Assembly: GCA_963703075.1 (NCBI GenBank)
Contig: OY969786.1
Location: 3,410,001 to 3,474,000, forward strand
Source: Korobacter sp963703075
GTDB taxonomy: Bacteria; Acidobacteriota; Terriglobia; Terriglobales; Acidobacteriaceae
DNA length: 64,000 bases
Reading direction: 5' to 3'
Part shown: positions 35,701-44,579 of the stretch, in pieces
How the letters are laid out: each line of letters begins with the position of its first letter
Position numbering within the stretch: the first letter of the stretch is position 1
Translations under genes and position numbers: made by a program
Notes under the pieces: model-generated
The model's database searches: none
Told to the model about the DNA's origin: nothing
The model's input: only the letters and a program-made list of their open reading frames with translations

Positions 35701-36978
35701 ATGGCAACCACACCTACGAACGTCGCGTGCGACATCGCGAATATTGAACTCGCAGATTTGGGCAAGAAACGCATCGAGTGGGCCCACCAGTCGATGAAAG
35801 TGCTTCAGATCCTGCGCAAGGAATTCATCAAGAACCAGCCGCTGAAGGGCATGCGTATCGCGGCTTGCTTGCATGTGACCGCCGAAACGGCCAACCTGAT
35901 GATCACGTTGCGCGATGGCGGCGCCCAGGCAGTGCTCTGCGCCTCGAACCCGCTCTCTACGCAGGACGACGTCGCCGCCTCGCTGGTGCGTGACTACGGC
36001 ATTCCCGTCTATGCCATCAAAGGCGAGAACAACGAATCCTACTACTCGCACATCATGGCCGTGCTGGATCACAAGCCGCATATCACCATGGATGATGGCG
36101 CGGACCTGGTGACCATCGCTCTCACCAAGCGCACCGATGTCGTGGACGGCATCATCGCCGGCACCGAAGAGACGACCACCGGTGTCATTCGCCTGCGCGC
36201 CATGGCCAAGGAAGGCGTGCTGAGGTATCCCATCATCGCCGTGAACGATGCCGACACCAAGCATATGTTCGATAACCGCTACGGTACCGGACAGTCGACG
36301 ATTGACGGCATCGTTCGCGCGACCAACTTTCTGCTGGCCGGCGCCAAGTTTGTCGTTGCCGGATACGGCTGGTGCGGACGCGGCTTAGCTTCCCGTGCCC
36401 GAGGACTGGGCGCCGAAGTGATCATCACGGAAATCGATCCTACCAAGGCACTTGAGGCCGTGATGGACGGTTATCGCGTAATGTCGATGGAACAAGCAGC
36501 GCCACTGGGCGATGTCTTCTGCACCGTTACCGGCAACAAGAGCGTTCTGCGCCGCGAACACTTTGAGTTGATGAAGGACGGGGCGATCATCTCGAATTCC
36601 GGCCACTTCAACGTCGAGATCGACATCCCGGCGCTGGAGCGCATGTCGTCGTCGAAACGCGCTACCCGCAACTTCGTCGACGAGTACTCCCTGAAGGACG
36701 GCCGCAAGATCAACCTCCTTGGCGAGGGCCGCTTGATTAACCTGGCCAGCGCTGAGGGCCATCCCGCCTCGGTGATGGATATGAGCTTTGCCGACCAGGC
36801 CCTTTCGCTCGACTATCTCGTGAAAAATCACAAGACCCTCGAGAAGAAGGTCTTCAAGGTTCCAGATGAACTCGATAAGCGAGTTGCCAAGCTGAAACTT
36901 GAGTCGATGGGCGTGAAGATCGATCGCCTCACGGCCGAACAGGAAGAGTACCTGGCCGGCTGGAGCGAAGGCACATAA
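35701..36978 (+). CDS. ahcY: Adenosylhomocysteinase
   Basis: From the ATG at 35701 (AGAGGA upstream) the protein has 425 residues. Family segments include LHVTAETANLMITL, the NAD-binding loop VAGYGWCGRGLASRARGLGA and the SAH-pocket motif SNSGHFNVEID. It hydrolyses S-adenosylhomocysteine to adenosine and homocysteine, relieving inhibition of methyltransferases. It is second in the metK-ahcY pair and is followed by a strong terminator. A frame extending upstream to 35629 runs through the palindrome and is rejected. Confidence 0.96.
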   Translation: MATTPTNVACDIANIELADLGKKRIEWAHQSMKVLQILRKEFIKNQPLKGMRIAACLHVTAETANLMITLRDGGAQAVLCASNPLSTQDDVAASLVRDYGIPVYAIKGENNESYYSHIMAVLDHKPHITMDDGADLVTIALTKRTDVVDGIIAGTEETTTGVIRLRAMAKEGVLRYPIIAVNDADTKHMFDNRYGTGQSTIDGIVRATNFLLAGAKFVVAGYGWCGRGLASRARGLGAEVIITEIDPTKALEAVMDGYRVMSMEQAAPLGDVFCTVTGNKSVLRREHFELMKDGAIISNSGHFNVEIDIPALERMSSSKRATRNFVDEYSLKDGRKINLLGEGRLINLASAEGHPASVMDMSFADQALSLDYLVKNHKTLEKKVFKVPDELDKRVAKLKLESMGVKIDRLTAEQEEYLAGWSEGT

Positions 36979-37001
36979 AAAGCCTTCAATCTACGAAACA
37001 C

Positions 37002-37027
37002 AAAAGGACGGCCTGAGCCGTCCTTTT
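37002..37027. terminator. Bidirectional intrinsic terminator after ahcY
   Basis: An 11-bp perfect stem AAAAGGACGGC / GCCGTCCTTTT closes a CTGA loop. U-tracts result on either strand, so it can end both ahcY and the convergent gene at 37081. Confidence 0.92.
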
Positions 37028-37080
37028 CAATGCCTTCGCGAATGTCATCCTGAGCGGGTTTCGTGGTCACACATGATGAT

Positions 37081-37908
37081 TTAGTCCTGCGGAGGCGGAG
37101 GCGGTAGTTCTGCACCGTCTTTGGTATCCAGGCGAATCACATTCCCGCCCTTCTGGACTTTGAAGTCCGCCGGCGGCGTGAAGAGACTCGCCTCCTGCTC
37201 GCCGCGACGGACATTCGTGACCTTTGTTGTTACTTCACCCGACCACGGGTCTTTGTGGACGCGCATGATCTCCATCCCCAGGTCGTCCGAGTACCAGCTC
37301 TCGGTCGTGACCGTGATGGGTTTTTCGTTGCCGATTTTGCCCGCAGGAATCACATGGGTCGCCTTCGTTCCTTTCACCAGGAAGCCATCGATGGTCTGTG
37401 TTCCGAGGTCTTCCTTGGTTTCTGCCGAGTCGTTTACCTCGCCATGTTTGACCATCTGCTCGTCGTGCTGTTTGCGCACGTAGACCATGTTCGTCTCCAT
37501 CCTTGCTGGCGACGACATCTGATCCGCCGACTTGTGCGCCGTGTTCAGGACAAAGTGGGTATGCGCGACGGGGTCGTTGATCATAATCATGGTGGGAGCA
37601 TCGCTCGGGTTGCCGGGCAACATCAGCTTGTTCTCCCGTCGGGTACGCCCCTCACCATCGCGATAGAAGTGCGAGGTCTCTTCGTTCGTGATCTTGTTCC
37701 CGTCGGCAAGATACTGCACGTGGGTGTTCACGACATCGGCGGCCAGGGGAATGCCTTTGACCTGCTTCATATCGTCGGGGCCCCCCATATCGAGATGCAT
37801 GGCTCCGGCGGTCTGGAAGCCGTCTCCGTGAATGACCATCGGCTCGGATTGGGCCATCGCAAACGTCGCGAGGCAGGCGAATACAGCGGTGGAAATCAAT
37901 CTACGCAT
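37081..37908 (-). CDS. Secreted protein of unknown function
   Basis: The protein has 275 residues with a signal peptide (MRRLISTAVFACLATFAMAQ). Segments such as VKGIPLAADVVNTHVQYLADGN and HFYRDGEGRTRRE recur, as far as I recall, in families of acidobacterial exported proteins of unknown role. The C-terminal part (SLFTPPADFKVQ) resembles the end of LolA/DUF4412-like beta-sheet proteins, but I do not assign it there. It ends in a Pro-rich tail and lies just downstream of the ECF sigma/anti-sigma pair on the same strand, so it may be part of that unit. Confidence 0.7.
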   Translation of the reverse strand: MRRLISTAVFACLATFAMAQSEPMVIHGDGFQTAGAMHLDMGGPDDMKQVKGIPLAADVVNTHVQYLADGNKITNEETSHFYRDGEGRTRRENKLMLPGNPSDAPTMIMINDPVAHTHFVLNTAHKSADQMSSPARMETNMVYVRKQHDEQMVKHGEVNDSAETKEDLGTQTIDGFLVKGTKATHVIPAGKIGNEKPITVTTESWYSDDLGMEIMRVHKDPWSGEVTTKVTNVRRGEQEASLFTPPADFKVQKGGNVIRLDTKDGAELPPPPPQD

Positions 37909-37920
37909 TGCTCTCTCCTG

Positions 37921-38581
37921 TTATTGCAGAACTCTCACCCCTCGGACGAGCCCGTCCTCGCCCACGAGAAGATCGGTAACGACTTTTCGCGAATTGCCGC
38001 GCGCAGCCAGCGGTGACGCAGGCACCTCTACACGAACTTCCACCGTCGGCCCGTCGCAACTGAGCGAATCGCACATCACGACCGGGTAGAAGCCGTCTCT
38101 CGAAGCGGGCAACTTGGCCTGCTTCGCAGGCGGCCGCAAGGGATTGCGAAGACTCGCAGTTTGGGCGGGCGGCTGGGTTGCGGCTTCCATCGACGGTGGC
38201 GGCGGAACGATCGACTTTACGGTCTGCGGGAGCGGCAAGCGGCGGGATTTCACGAAGTGCCACACTGCCGGAATCGCGGCCCAACACGCGAGAACCACGG
38301 CTGCAAAGGCCAGCCGAGCGATGAACGCCGGCTTGCGAACCGGCCGAAGTGCGCGCACCTCATCCCGCAGCACATCGCGCACCGCCGCTGAAGGCGCTGC
38401 ATCCTGTGAAGGACCTTGCCAACTCACCCAGGAGCGGTCGCAATCGCGATTCCGCACCAATGAACTTTGTACATACCACGCACGCACGAGCATGGGTCAC
38501 AAATTCCGGCGAGGGCTGCCCTTTGAGCCAAAGTTGTCCCTCTTCTTCAACGAAGCGTTGCTCATACCATGCGCATCTCAT
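37921..38581 (-). pseudogene. Anti-sigma factor (zinc-finger type), interrupted by a one-base frameshift
   Basis: The ATG at 38581 overlaps the sigma-factor stop as ATGA. This frame encodes an N-terminal zinc-binding segment with FVTHARACVVCTKF (HxxxCxxC, as in ZAS anti-sigma factors) and runs through ESRLRPLLGELARSF. Beyond about 38405 the meaningful frame shifts by one base to QDAAPSAAVRDVLRDEVRAL, a TM helix (about FIARLAFAAVVLACWAAIPAV) and a C-terminal domain ending at 37921. Removing one base near 38404-38412 joins them into one protein of about 220 residues. It would hold the ECF sigma factor at the membrane. Sequencing error and true inactivation are both possible. Confidence 0.75.
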
Positions 38582-39165
38582 CGCTTAACCCCGGTTCCTT
38601 GTCGACAACCTTGCCGCGAAAGAGCATCGACCAGTGCGATGTGTCCGCGGTACAGGCGCGAGCGCACCGTGCCGATCGGGATGTCCAAGGCATTTGCCGC
38701 CTCGGCATAGGTCATCTCTTCGAGGTCGCAGAGCACAACCGCTTCGCGAAAGGGCTGCGGCACCTGCAGCAACGCCGCCTGCAGTACAGCGGCCGACTGC
38801 TGCCGGATGGCGCTCTCCAGCGGTGTTTCAAGCGGCTCCTCGACGAGAATGTCGTTCTCGTTGAATGTCTCGTTCTCGATCGGAACTTCGTCCGGGACTG
38901 AGCGCAGCGTATGCCGCACCAAGTTGCGCGCCACACCGAGTAGGAAGCCCGTCAGCGAACCCTTGCTTATGTCAAACGCCCTTGGTTTACGCAAGAGCAC
39001 CAGGAATGCGTCCTGGGTCACTTCATCCGCGATTTCACGAGAGCCAGTCATATGCAACACGAATCGAAATACCGGGACCCGGCATCGGTCATAAATAACT
39101 TCAAACGCGCCATGGTCCCCACGCGCCAGCAGCTCGACGAGTTCTTGATCGCCTTGCGACTTCAT
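38578..39165 (-). CDS. ECF-family RNA polymerase sigma factor
   Basis: The protein has 195 residues from the ATG at 39165; a TTG one codon earlier is also plausible given the position of GGAG. Region 2 spans about 25-95 (FEVIYDRCRVPVFRFVLHMTG, then DEVTQDAFLVLLR). Region 4 spans about 130-190 with the helix-turn-helix TYAEAANALDIPIGTVRSRLYRG. It directs RNA polymerase to stress-type promoters. Its stop overlaps the start of the anti-sigma gene, the usual arrangement for a sigma/anti-sigma pair. A GGGAACTTTT element upstream suggests it may drive its own gene. Confidence 0.93.
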   Translation of the reverse strand: MKSQGDQELVELLARGDHGAFEVIYDRCRVPVFRFVLHMTGSREIADEVTQDAFLVLLRKPRAFDISKGSLTGFLLGVARNLVRHTLRSVPDEVPIENETFNENDILVEEPLETPLESAIRQQSAAVLQAALLQVPQPFREAVVLCDLEEMTYAEAANALDIPIGTVRSRLYRGHIALVDALSRQGCRQGTGVKR

Positions 39166-39217
39166 CAACGACGCTTACTCCGTCCAGCAGCTATAGGGTA
39201 TTGCCAACCCGAAGCAC

Positions 39218-39227
39218 AAAAGTTCCC
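39218..39227 (-). promoter_or_regulatory. ECF-type -35 element upstream of the sigma gene
   Basis: Minus-strand GGGAACTTTT matches the GGAACTT core common to ECF-dependent -35 elements and lies about 53 bases before the start codon. The -10 element was not clear. Autoregulation is inferred. Confidence 0.4.
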
Positions 39228-39287
39228 GAGATTCTCAATTCTTACGCTACAAAATTCTGTAGGGGAGCAGATATACTGCTACCCGGA

Positions 39288-39752
39288 ATGATTTACCGGG
39301 TGCCCAAGGACTGGATCGAGCAGCGACGCCGTTCCGCATGGATTGGAGCGGCTCTTTTTCTGTGCCTGGGAACCGCCTTGCTCGTGTTCCTGCTGAACCC
39401 TAGCGTGAGCGTGGCGACCGCGGATGACCGCCGCGCCGCCATGATCGTGACTTCCGTCATTTTCCTCGGCCTGTTGTTCGGAGCGGCTGTCGGGAGATTC
39501 AGTTTCCGCACCATGCTGCGGCGATGGGAATCGTTCAGCGTGCGGTTAACTCCAGAGAACCTGGTTCGGGAGATGGATGGCCAGGAAACGCGCATTCAGC
39601 GCACCAATGTCGCCTCGATCCGGGAATACCCGCGGCGCGGGTTCGTGATTACCGATAAGCTCGGATGGCGCATCTTTGTGCCCAAGATGGTGGCGAATTA
39701 CAACGATTTCCGCGAGCAGATTCTGGTGTGGGCCAGCCAGGATCACCCTTAG
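39288..39752 (+). CDS. Small membrane protein of unknown function
   Basis: From the ATG at 39288 the protein has 154 residues. Two TM helices lie at about 17-37 (WIGAALFLCLGTALLVFLL) and 50-70. A cytoplasmic C-terminal domain of about 80 residues (SFSVRLTPENLVREMDGQE, RRGFVITDKLGWRIFVPK) has the strand pattern of a PH-like or YcxB-type domain. Function is unknown. TATACT lies 10 bases before the ATG and may be a -10 element, giving a very short leader. The 3' end overlaps the convergent thioredoxin-like gene by 4 bases. Confidence 0.7.
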   Translation: MIYRVPKDWIEQRRRSAWIGAALFLCLGTALLVFLLNPSVSVATADDRRAAMIVTSVIFLGLLFGAAVGRFSFRTMLRRWESFSVRLTPENLVREMDGQETRIQRTNVASIREYPRRGFVITDKLGWRIFVPKMVANYNDFREQILVWASQDHP

Positions 39753-40225
39753 TGGGCCGGCGCCCACTGTTGTAGAAACGCAATAAAGTCCTGCACCGGA
39801 AGCCGGCGCGACGGCGCGAACTCACCGTGCTGCTGGCTGAACAGCAAACCGCCTGACTTGTCGACCACCGCCACCGCCGGCACCCCGCGATTCAGCGGAA
39901 TCTTATACTTGTTCGCCAAGTCGACGTTCTTTTCCCCCTGGCCGATATCGACGTGGATCACGATGAAGTTTCGGTCGACCGTGGGCTGGATTTCCGCCTG
40001 GTGGAATCGGTAGTCGAGCACATGGCAGTCAAAGCACCAGTTCCCCCCAAAAACGAGTAGCAGGCGCTTGTTCTCCGCCTTTGCCTTTATCAGCGCTTCC
40101 TTGATTTCTTTTTTCGCATCGGCGTTCTCGTCATAGATCGGGGTATCGAGAACCGTATTAAGTTGCGCAGAGGCTTTGGCGGAAACCAGGAGTGCGAGGG
40201 CGATAGCGAGAAGGACGTTACGCAT
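39749..40225 (-). CDS. Secreted thioredoxin-like protein
   Basis: The protein has 158 residues with a signal peptide (MRNVLLAIALALLVSAKASA). The thioredoxin fold carries the redox pair in GNWCFDCHVLD (CxxC with Phe-Asp between) and the cis-Pro loop in NRGVPAVAVVD. This matches the thioredoxin_7/DUF255-like group of periplasmic disulfide reductases. It probably reduces or isomerises disulfides outside the cytoplasm; the partner is unknown. It is downstream of kdsA with a 68-base gap. Confidence 0.85.
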   Translation of the reverse strand: MRNVLLAIALALLVSAKASAQLNTVLDTPIYDENADAKKEIKEALIKAKAENKRLLLVFGGNWCFDCHVLDYRFHQAEIQPTVDRNFIVIHVDIGQGEKNVDLANKYKIPLNRGVPAVAVVDKSGGLLFSQQHGEFAPSRRLPVQDFIAFLQQWAPAH

Positions 40226-40293
40226 GGGCCGATCCTGGAAGTATGGTACGCCAAGGGAGCGGATACCGTCCCCGTACTGACAAGCGACGCGCC

Positions 40294-41130
40294 TTAGCTC
40301 GGCAGCTCCGGCCCAACGGCCTCATGTACGCGCAGCAATTGCTGCAGTACGCCGCGAAGATTTTTCAGGTCGAGCGCGTTTGCACCGTCGGACTTGGCCT
40401 GCTTCGGATTGTCATGGACTTCCATAAAGATGCCGTCGATGCCGGCCGCCACCGCCGCCCGCGATAGCACGGGGATGAATTCCGGCTGGCCGCCCGACAC
40501 CGCCTGGCCGTCTTTGCCCGCTGACGGCAATTGCACCGAGTGGGTGGCGTCAAACACGACCGGGGCGAACTGGCGCAGGATCGGCAACGAACGCATATCG
40601 ACCACGAGATTGTTGTAGCCGAACGACGCGCCGCGCTCCGTAAGAAAGACGCGATCGTTCCCGGATTCTCGAATCTTGGCCACCGCGTGCTGCATGTCGG
40701 CAGGTGCGACGAACTGACCTTTCTTCACGTTCACCGCTTTCCCTGTCTTGGCAGCGGCGATCAGCAGGTCGGTCTGGCGACACAGGAAAGCAGGAATCTG
40801 CAGGACATCCACGATATCGCCCGCGGCCGTCGCCTGCTCGGCATCGTGTACATCGGTCAGGACCGGAACGTTGACGGTGTCGGCTACCTTGGCGAGAATA
40901 CGCAGGCCTTCCTGCAGCCCGGGGCCGCGGAAGCTTCGCAGCGACGTTCGGTTGGCCTTGTCATACGAAGCTTTGAAAATGTACGGGACCTTCATCGCGC
41001 GGCAAACGCCGGCGATCGCCTCGGCCATTTTGATGGCGTGCGCTTCGCTCTCGATAACGCAGGGGCCGGCGATCAGAAACAGCTTCGCGCCGCCCACCTC
41101 GACATCTTTGATTTTGAACGAGCCGCTCAC
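40294..41130 (-). CDS. kdsA: 3-deoxy-8-phosphooctulonate synthase
   Basis: The protein has 278 residues. It begins with the family sequence LFLIAGPCVIESE and includes FKASYDKANRTS, SFRGPGL and FDATHSVQLP. It condenses arabinose-5-phosphate with PEP to make KDO-8-phosphate, a precursor of the LPS inner core. Its presence is direct evidence for a diderm with KDO-containing LPS. The ATG overlaps the pyrG stop (TAATG), so the two are coupled. CTP from PyrG is used to activate KDO, which gives the pairing metabolic sense. Confidence 0.96.
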   Translation of the reverse strand: MSGSFKIKDVEVGGAKLFLIAGPCVIESEAHAIKMAEAIAGVCRAMKVPYIFKASYDKANRTSLRSFRGPGLQEGLRILAKVADTVNVPVLTDVHDAEQATAAGDIVDVLQIPAFLCRQTDLLIAAAKTGKAVNVKKGQFVAPADMQHAVAKIRESGNDRVFLTERGASFGYNNLVVDMRSLPILRQFAPVVFDATHSVQLPSAGKDGQAVSGGQPEFIPVLSRAAVAAGIDGIFMEVHDNPKQAKSDGANALDLKNLRGVLQQLLRVHEAVGPELPS

Positions 41131-42806
41131 TAATTCCCTACTCGCTCCGGCCGCAGGAGAACCGTCTCTTCTTCCTGCTCCTTCGGCTGCGTGCGGCGCA
41201 GCCGATTCTCGTACGATGCGCCAATGAACGCCTTGAACAACGGATGCGGCTCAAGAGGCTTCGATTTGAACTCGGGATGGAATTGGCAGCCGAGGAAGTA
41301 CGGATGCTCCGTCGGATCGAGTTCCACGATCTCGACATAGGTCCCATCGGGGGTGGTGCCCGTGAACTTCAGTCCCGCGGCGGCCATCTGCTCCCGATAC
41401 TCCTGGTTGAACTCGTAGCGATGGCGGTGGCGCTCGCTGATCTCTGTCGCGCCATAAGCCTTCGCCGCGAGAGATCCAGGCTCAAGCTTGCACGCCCACG
41501 CGCCCAGGCGCATCGTGCCGCCCAATTCTTCCACCCCACGCAGTTCGCGCAGTTTGTAAATGACGCGATGCGGGGTGGCAGGATCGAACTCGCTCGAGTT
41601 GGCGTCTTCCAGGCCGCAGACATCGCGCGCGAATTCAATCGACGCGGTTTGCATGCCGAGACAAATACCGAAATACGGAACCTTCTGCTCACGGGCAAAG
41701 CGTATGCCGTTCAGCATCCCGGCAATCCCGCGCTTGCCGAAGCCCCCGGGCACGAGGATGCCGTCCACATGCCGCAGTTGCTCGTAATAGCTCTCGTCCT
41801 TAGTCTCCAGCCCCTCGGCCTCGACCCATTGCACATTCAGCTTGAGGTTGTGCGCCAACGCGCCATGCACCAGCGCTTCCTTCAACGACTTGTAGGAATC
41901 CTCGTACTCCACGTACTTCCCGACGATGCCGATCGTGACTTCGTCTTTCGGGTTGTAAACCCGGTGCACGATGTCCTGCCACTTGGACAGGTCCGGCTCC
42001 TTCGCCTCGATCTTCAGGTATTTCAGCACTAGCCGGTCGACGCCTTCATGATGAAAGCCCAGCGGGACTTCGTAGATCGAGGCAACATCCTTGGCGGTGA
42101 TCACGGCTTCATCTTCCACGTTGCAGAAGAGCGCGATCTTTCCCTTGATGTCCTTCGACAGGAAACGGTCGGTGCGGCACAGTAGAATGTCGGGCTGAAT
42201 TCCGATGCTCAGCAACTCTTTGACCGAGTGTTGGGTGGGCTTGGTTTTCAATTCGCCGGCGGCCGCAATATACGGAACCAGCGTTAGGTGTACGAAAAGT
42301 GTATTGTCGCGGCCGAGCTCCTGCCGCATCTGGCGGATCGCCTCGATAAACGGCAGCGACTCGATATCGCCTACGGTTCCGCCGATTTCGACGATCGCCA
42401 CATCGACGTCCAGGGCAGCGCGCTTCATCGCGGCCTTGATCTCGTTGGTGACGTGCGGAATCACCTGCACCGTCTTGCCGAGGTAATCACCCCGGCGCTC
42501 TTTCGTGATGATCTGCTCGTAAATGCGGCCCGTCGTCCAGTTGTTCTCACGAGTGAGCTTGCTATGGGTATAGCGCTCGTAGTGCCCGAGATCGAGGTCG
42601 GTTTCGGCGCCGTCGTCGGTTACGAAAACTTCGCCGTGCTGGAAGGGCGACATCGTGCCGGGATCGACGTTGAGGTAGGGGTCAAACTTCTGCATGTTCA
42701 CGCGCAATCCGCGCGTTTCCAGCAGGCAGCCGATCGAAGCTGCCGCCAGGCCCTTACCCAGAGAAGACACAACACCGCCCGTCACGAAGATGTATTTTGC
42801 CGACAT
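41130..42806 (-). CDS. pyrG: CTP synthase
   Basis: The protein has 558 residues. The synthetase domain (1-270) starts KYIFVTGGVVSSLGKGLAAA and includes DPYLNVDPGTMSPFQHGEV. The glutaminase domain (about 300-540) has the nucleophile Cys in FGICLGMQ and the His/Glu pair in HPEFKSKP. It converts UTP to CTP with glutamine as nitrogen donor. It is the first gene of the pyrG-kdsA pair. There is a short extra C-terminal tail rich in Glu/Arg. Confidence 0.97.
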   Translation of the reverse strand: MSAKYIFVTGGVVSSLGKGLAAASIGCLLETRGLRVNMQKFDPYLNVDPGTMSPFQHGEVFVTDDGAETDLDLGHYERYTHSKLTRENNWTTGRIYEQIITKERRGDYLGKTVQVIPHVTNEIKAAMKRAALDVDVAIVEIGGTVGDIESLPFIEAIRQMRQELGRDNTLFVHLTLVPYIAAAGELKTKPTQHSVKELLSIGIQPDILLCRTDRFLSKDIKGKIALFCNVEDEAVITAKDVASIYEVPLGFHHEGVDRLVLKYLKIEAKEPDLSKWQDIVHRVYNPKDEVTIGIVGKYVEYEDSYKSLKEALVHGALAHNLKLNVQWVEAEGLETKDESYYEQLRHVDGILVPGGFGKRGIAGMLNGIRFAREQKVPYFGICLGMQTASIEFARDVCGLEDANSSEFDPATPHRVIYKLRELRGVEELGGTMRLGAWACKLEPGSLAAKAYGATEISERHRHRYEFNQEYREQMAAAGLKFTGTTPDGTYVEIVELDPTEHPYFLGCQFHPEFKSKPLEPHPLFKAFIGASYENRLRRTQPKEQEEETVLLRPERVGN

Positions 42807-42998
42807 CGCGACCTCGTTCTTTGGCTTGTAAATGAATTGTGCAGGCTGGAGGGGTGCACGACCAATTATGAGCTAAGACACCCTCGCTGAGCAAGAGGAT
42901 GAATGCAGCAAAATTCTGGCTTTGGGATCCAAATCCGTTCTTCCAGACCGAGCTTTGGAGCTAATACAATCCAACCACGTTTCTTCCTGGAGGGCTCC

Positions 42999-43511
42999 TT
43001 GTTTCAATTCAAATCCTTAGCAGCATTCCTGCTGCTCGCATCCACTTGTGCCTTCATCAGCGCGACCGCCTACGCGCAAAAGAGTGGCACGGATACCCGT
43101 GATGAAGCGGCGATCCACGACTACGTTCTCACCATGTCCCGGGTTCAGGCCTATGCGGCCGCCTACCAGGACTACGAAACCAACGGATCGAAGGATACTT
43201 CGATCGCCGACGAGTGCAAGGGCAAGCTGGATGATGACAAAATGGCGCTCGTCGACAAGGTCAAACTGGTCGAATCAAGCTGTCCTCGCCTCAATGCCTG
43301 GATCAAGCAGCACGGCTTGACGGCGCAAGAGTTCATGTTCATTCCCATGACCCTGATCACTGCCGGATTCGCGCAAGTCGCGGTTGATGCCGGTGGTAAG
43401 CCCCCCGCCTTCATCAATCCGGCGAATCTTCAGTTTGTGAAAGAACATAAGGCCGAGTTAGAAAAGCTGCACATCGTGGGCGATAAGTCAGACGATTCCA
43501 GCGACAACTAA
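42999..43511 (+). CDS. Secreted protein of unknown function
   Basis: I place the start at TTG 42999, which has GGAGGG six bases upstream and begins directly with a signal peptide (FQFKSLAAFLLLASTCAFIS, processed near AYAQ). This gives 170 residues. An upstream ATG at 42903 adds 32 residues with no such logic. The mature protein is helical, with two Cys (DECKGK and SSCPRL), so one disulfide is likely. TACAAT at 42965-42970 may be the -10 element. The family is not recognised. Confidence 0.7.
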   Translation: MFQFKSLAAFLLLASTCAFISATAYAQKSGTDTRDEAAIHDYVLTMSRVQAYAAAYQDYETNGSKDTSIADECKGKLDDDKMALVDKVKLVESSCPRLNAWIKQHGLTAQEFMFIPMTLITAGFAQVAVDAGGKPPAFINPANLQFVKEHKAELEKLHIVGDKSDDSSDN

Positions 43512-43529
43512 CCTGTCTCAGAAAAAATG

Positions 43530-43553
43530 AAGCCCCGCGCAATAGCGGGGCTT
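43530..43553. terminator. Bidirectional intrinsic terminator
   Basis: AAGCCCCGC / GCGGGGCTT forms a 9-bp stem around a GCAATA loop. On the minus strand it is followed by CATTTTTTCTG, on the plus strand by a short T run. It separates two convergent genes. Confidence 0.85.
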
Positions 43554-43572
43554 TCCAATCTTGACCTGAAAG

Positions 43573-44517
43573 CTAGAACTGCAGGCGTCCCTTATTTTCT
43601 GCCAGCCAGGTACGAAGACTTTCCAGCTTCGGATCGAGCGCACGCGAGAGCGGCACGCTGCGCGCCTTGGCGAAATCCTGGCATTCGGCGAAGAACTGGA
43701 ACATGTTGCCGAGATCTTCCGCGCCGGGAAAGCCTAAACCCCGAAAAACCTCGAACGGCACGGCTTGATACGTGACGGGTTCTCCCAGAGCTTCCGTGAA
43801 CAAAGCGGCAATCTCGTCTCCACGAAGAAATTCGCCCACCACGCCAACCCGTTTGCCGATGAATTCGTCTCCACGCTGGAAGATTCCGAGGGCGCAACGG
43901 CCGATATCTTCGGCCACAATCCCGCCCAGTTTTGCGTTCCCCATCGCCAGACTGAGGGTCAACTTGCCGTCCGGCCCACGCTTCGGACCCATCCCGAAGC
44001 TGATGAAATTATCCCAGTAAAAAGAAGTGAGAAGGAACGTGGTCGGAACTCCGAGATCCGTGAAAATGTGATCGGCTTCGCCCTTGGAATCCAAGTGCGG
44101 GACTTTGTATTTGCCCATCAGCGTGGGCATGCGCTTGTCGTCCAGTGGATACCAATGCCGCGTGTCTTCGAGCGTCGACCAGATGGCGTGATGAATTCCG
44201 GTTGCCGCAGCCGCGTTGGCCATGTTCGCCGCTTGCGCAGTCTCTCGTTCGGGCGAAAAATGGTCCCAGAAAAACGTTACGCAGAATACGCCATAACAGC
44301 CGCTAAAAGCTCGCTTCAGCGATTCCACGTCATCCACATCGGCGGCCACCACCTCGGCTCCCGCACTGGCTAACGCACGCGCCTTTTCGGAGTTGGGGTC
44401 GCGTGTCAACGCGCGCACTTTGTACTGCCCACTCTTGTCGGCCAGGATGGCACGCACCAGTCCGCCGCCCTGCGCTCCCGTCGCGCCTACCACCGCAATA
44501 ATTTTGGATTTACCCAT
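43573..44517 (-). CDS. NmrA-like NAD(P)-binding protein
   Basis: The protein has 314 residues. The N-terminal Rossmann motif is VVGATGAQGGGLVRAI (GxxGxxG), and the body matches the atypical SDR subgroup that includes NmrA and human HSCARG. Segments such as FWDHFSPERETAQAANMANAA and FLLTSFYWDNFI are typical. The catalytic Tyr-Lys pair of classical SDRs is not evident, so it may be a redox sensor or regulator rather than an enzyme. No signal peptide. It stands alone before a DUF2891 gene. Confidence 0.85.
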   Translation of the reverse strand: MGKSKIIAVVGATGAQGGGLVRAILADKSGQYKVRALTRDPNSEKARALASAGAEVVAADVDDVESLKRAFSGCYGVFCVTFFWDHFSPERETAQAANMANAAAATGIHHAIWSTLEDTRHWYPLDDKRMPTLMGKYKVPHLDSKGEADHIFTDLGVPTTFLLTSFYWDNFISFGMGPKRGPDGKLTLSLAMGNAKLGGIVAEDIGRCALGIFQRGDEFIGKRVGVVGEFLRGDEIAALFTEALGEPVTYQAVPFEVFRGLGFPGAEDLGNMFQFFAECQDFAKARSVPLSRALDPKLESLRTWLAENKGRLQF

Positions 44518-44579
44518 AAGAGCTCCTCGTGCCGCGTTCTAACATCCGAAAGCCTGCCGAGATTAGCACGAACCGAGGC

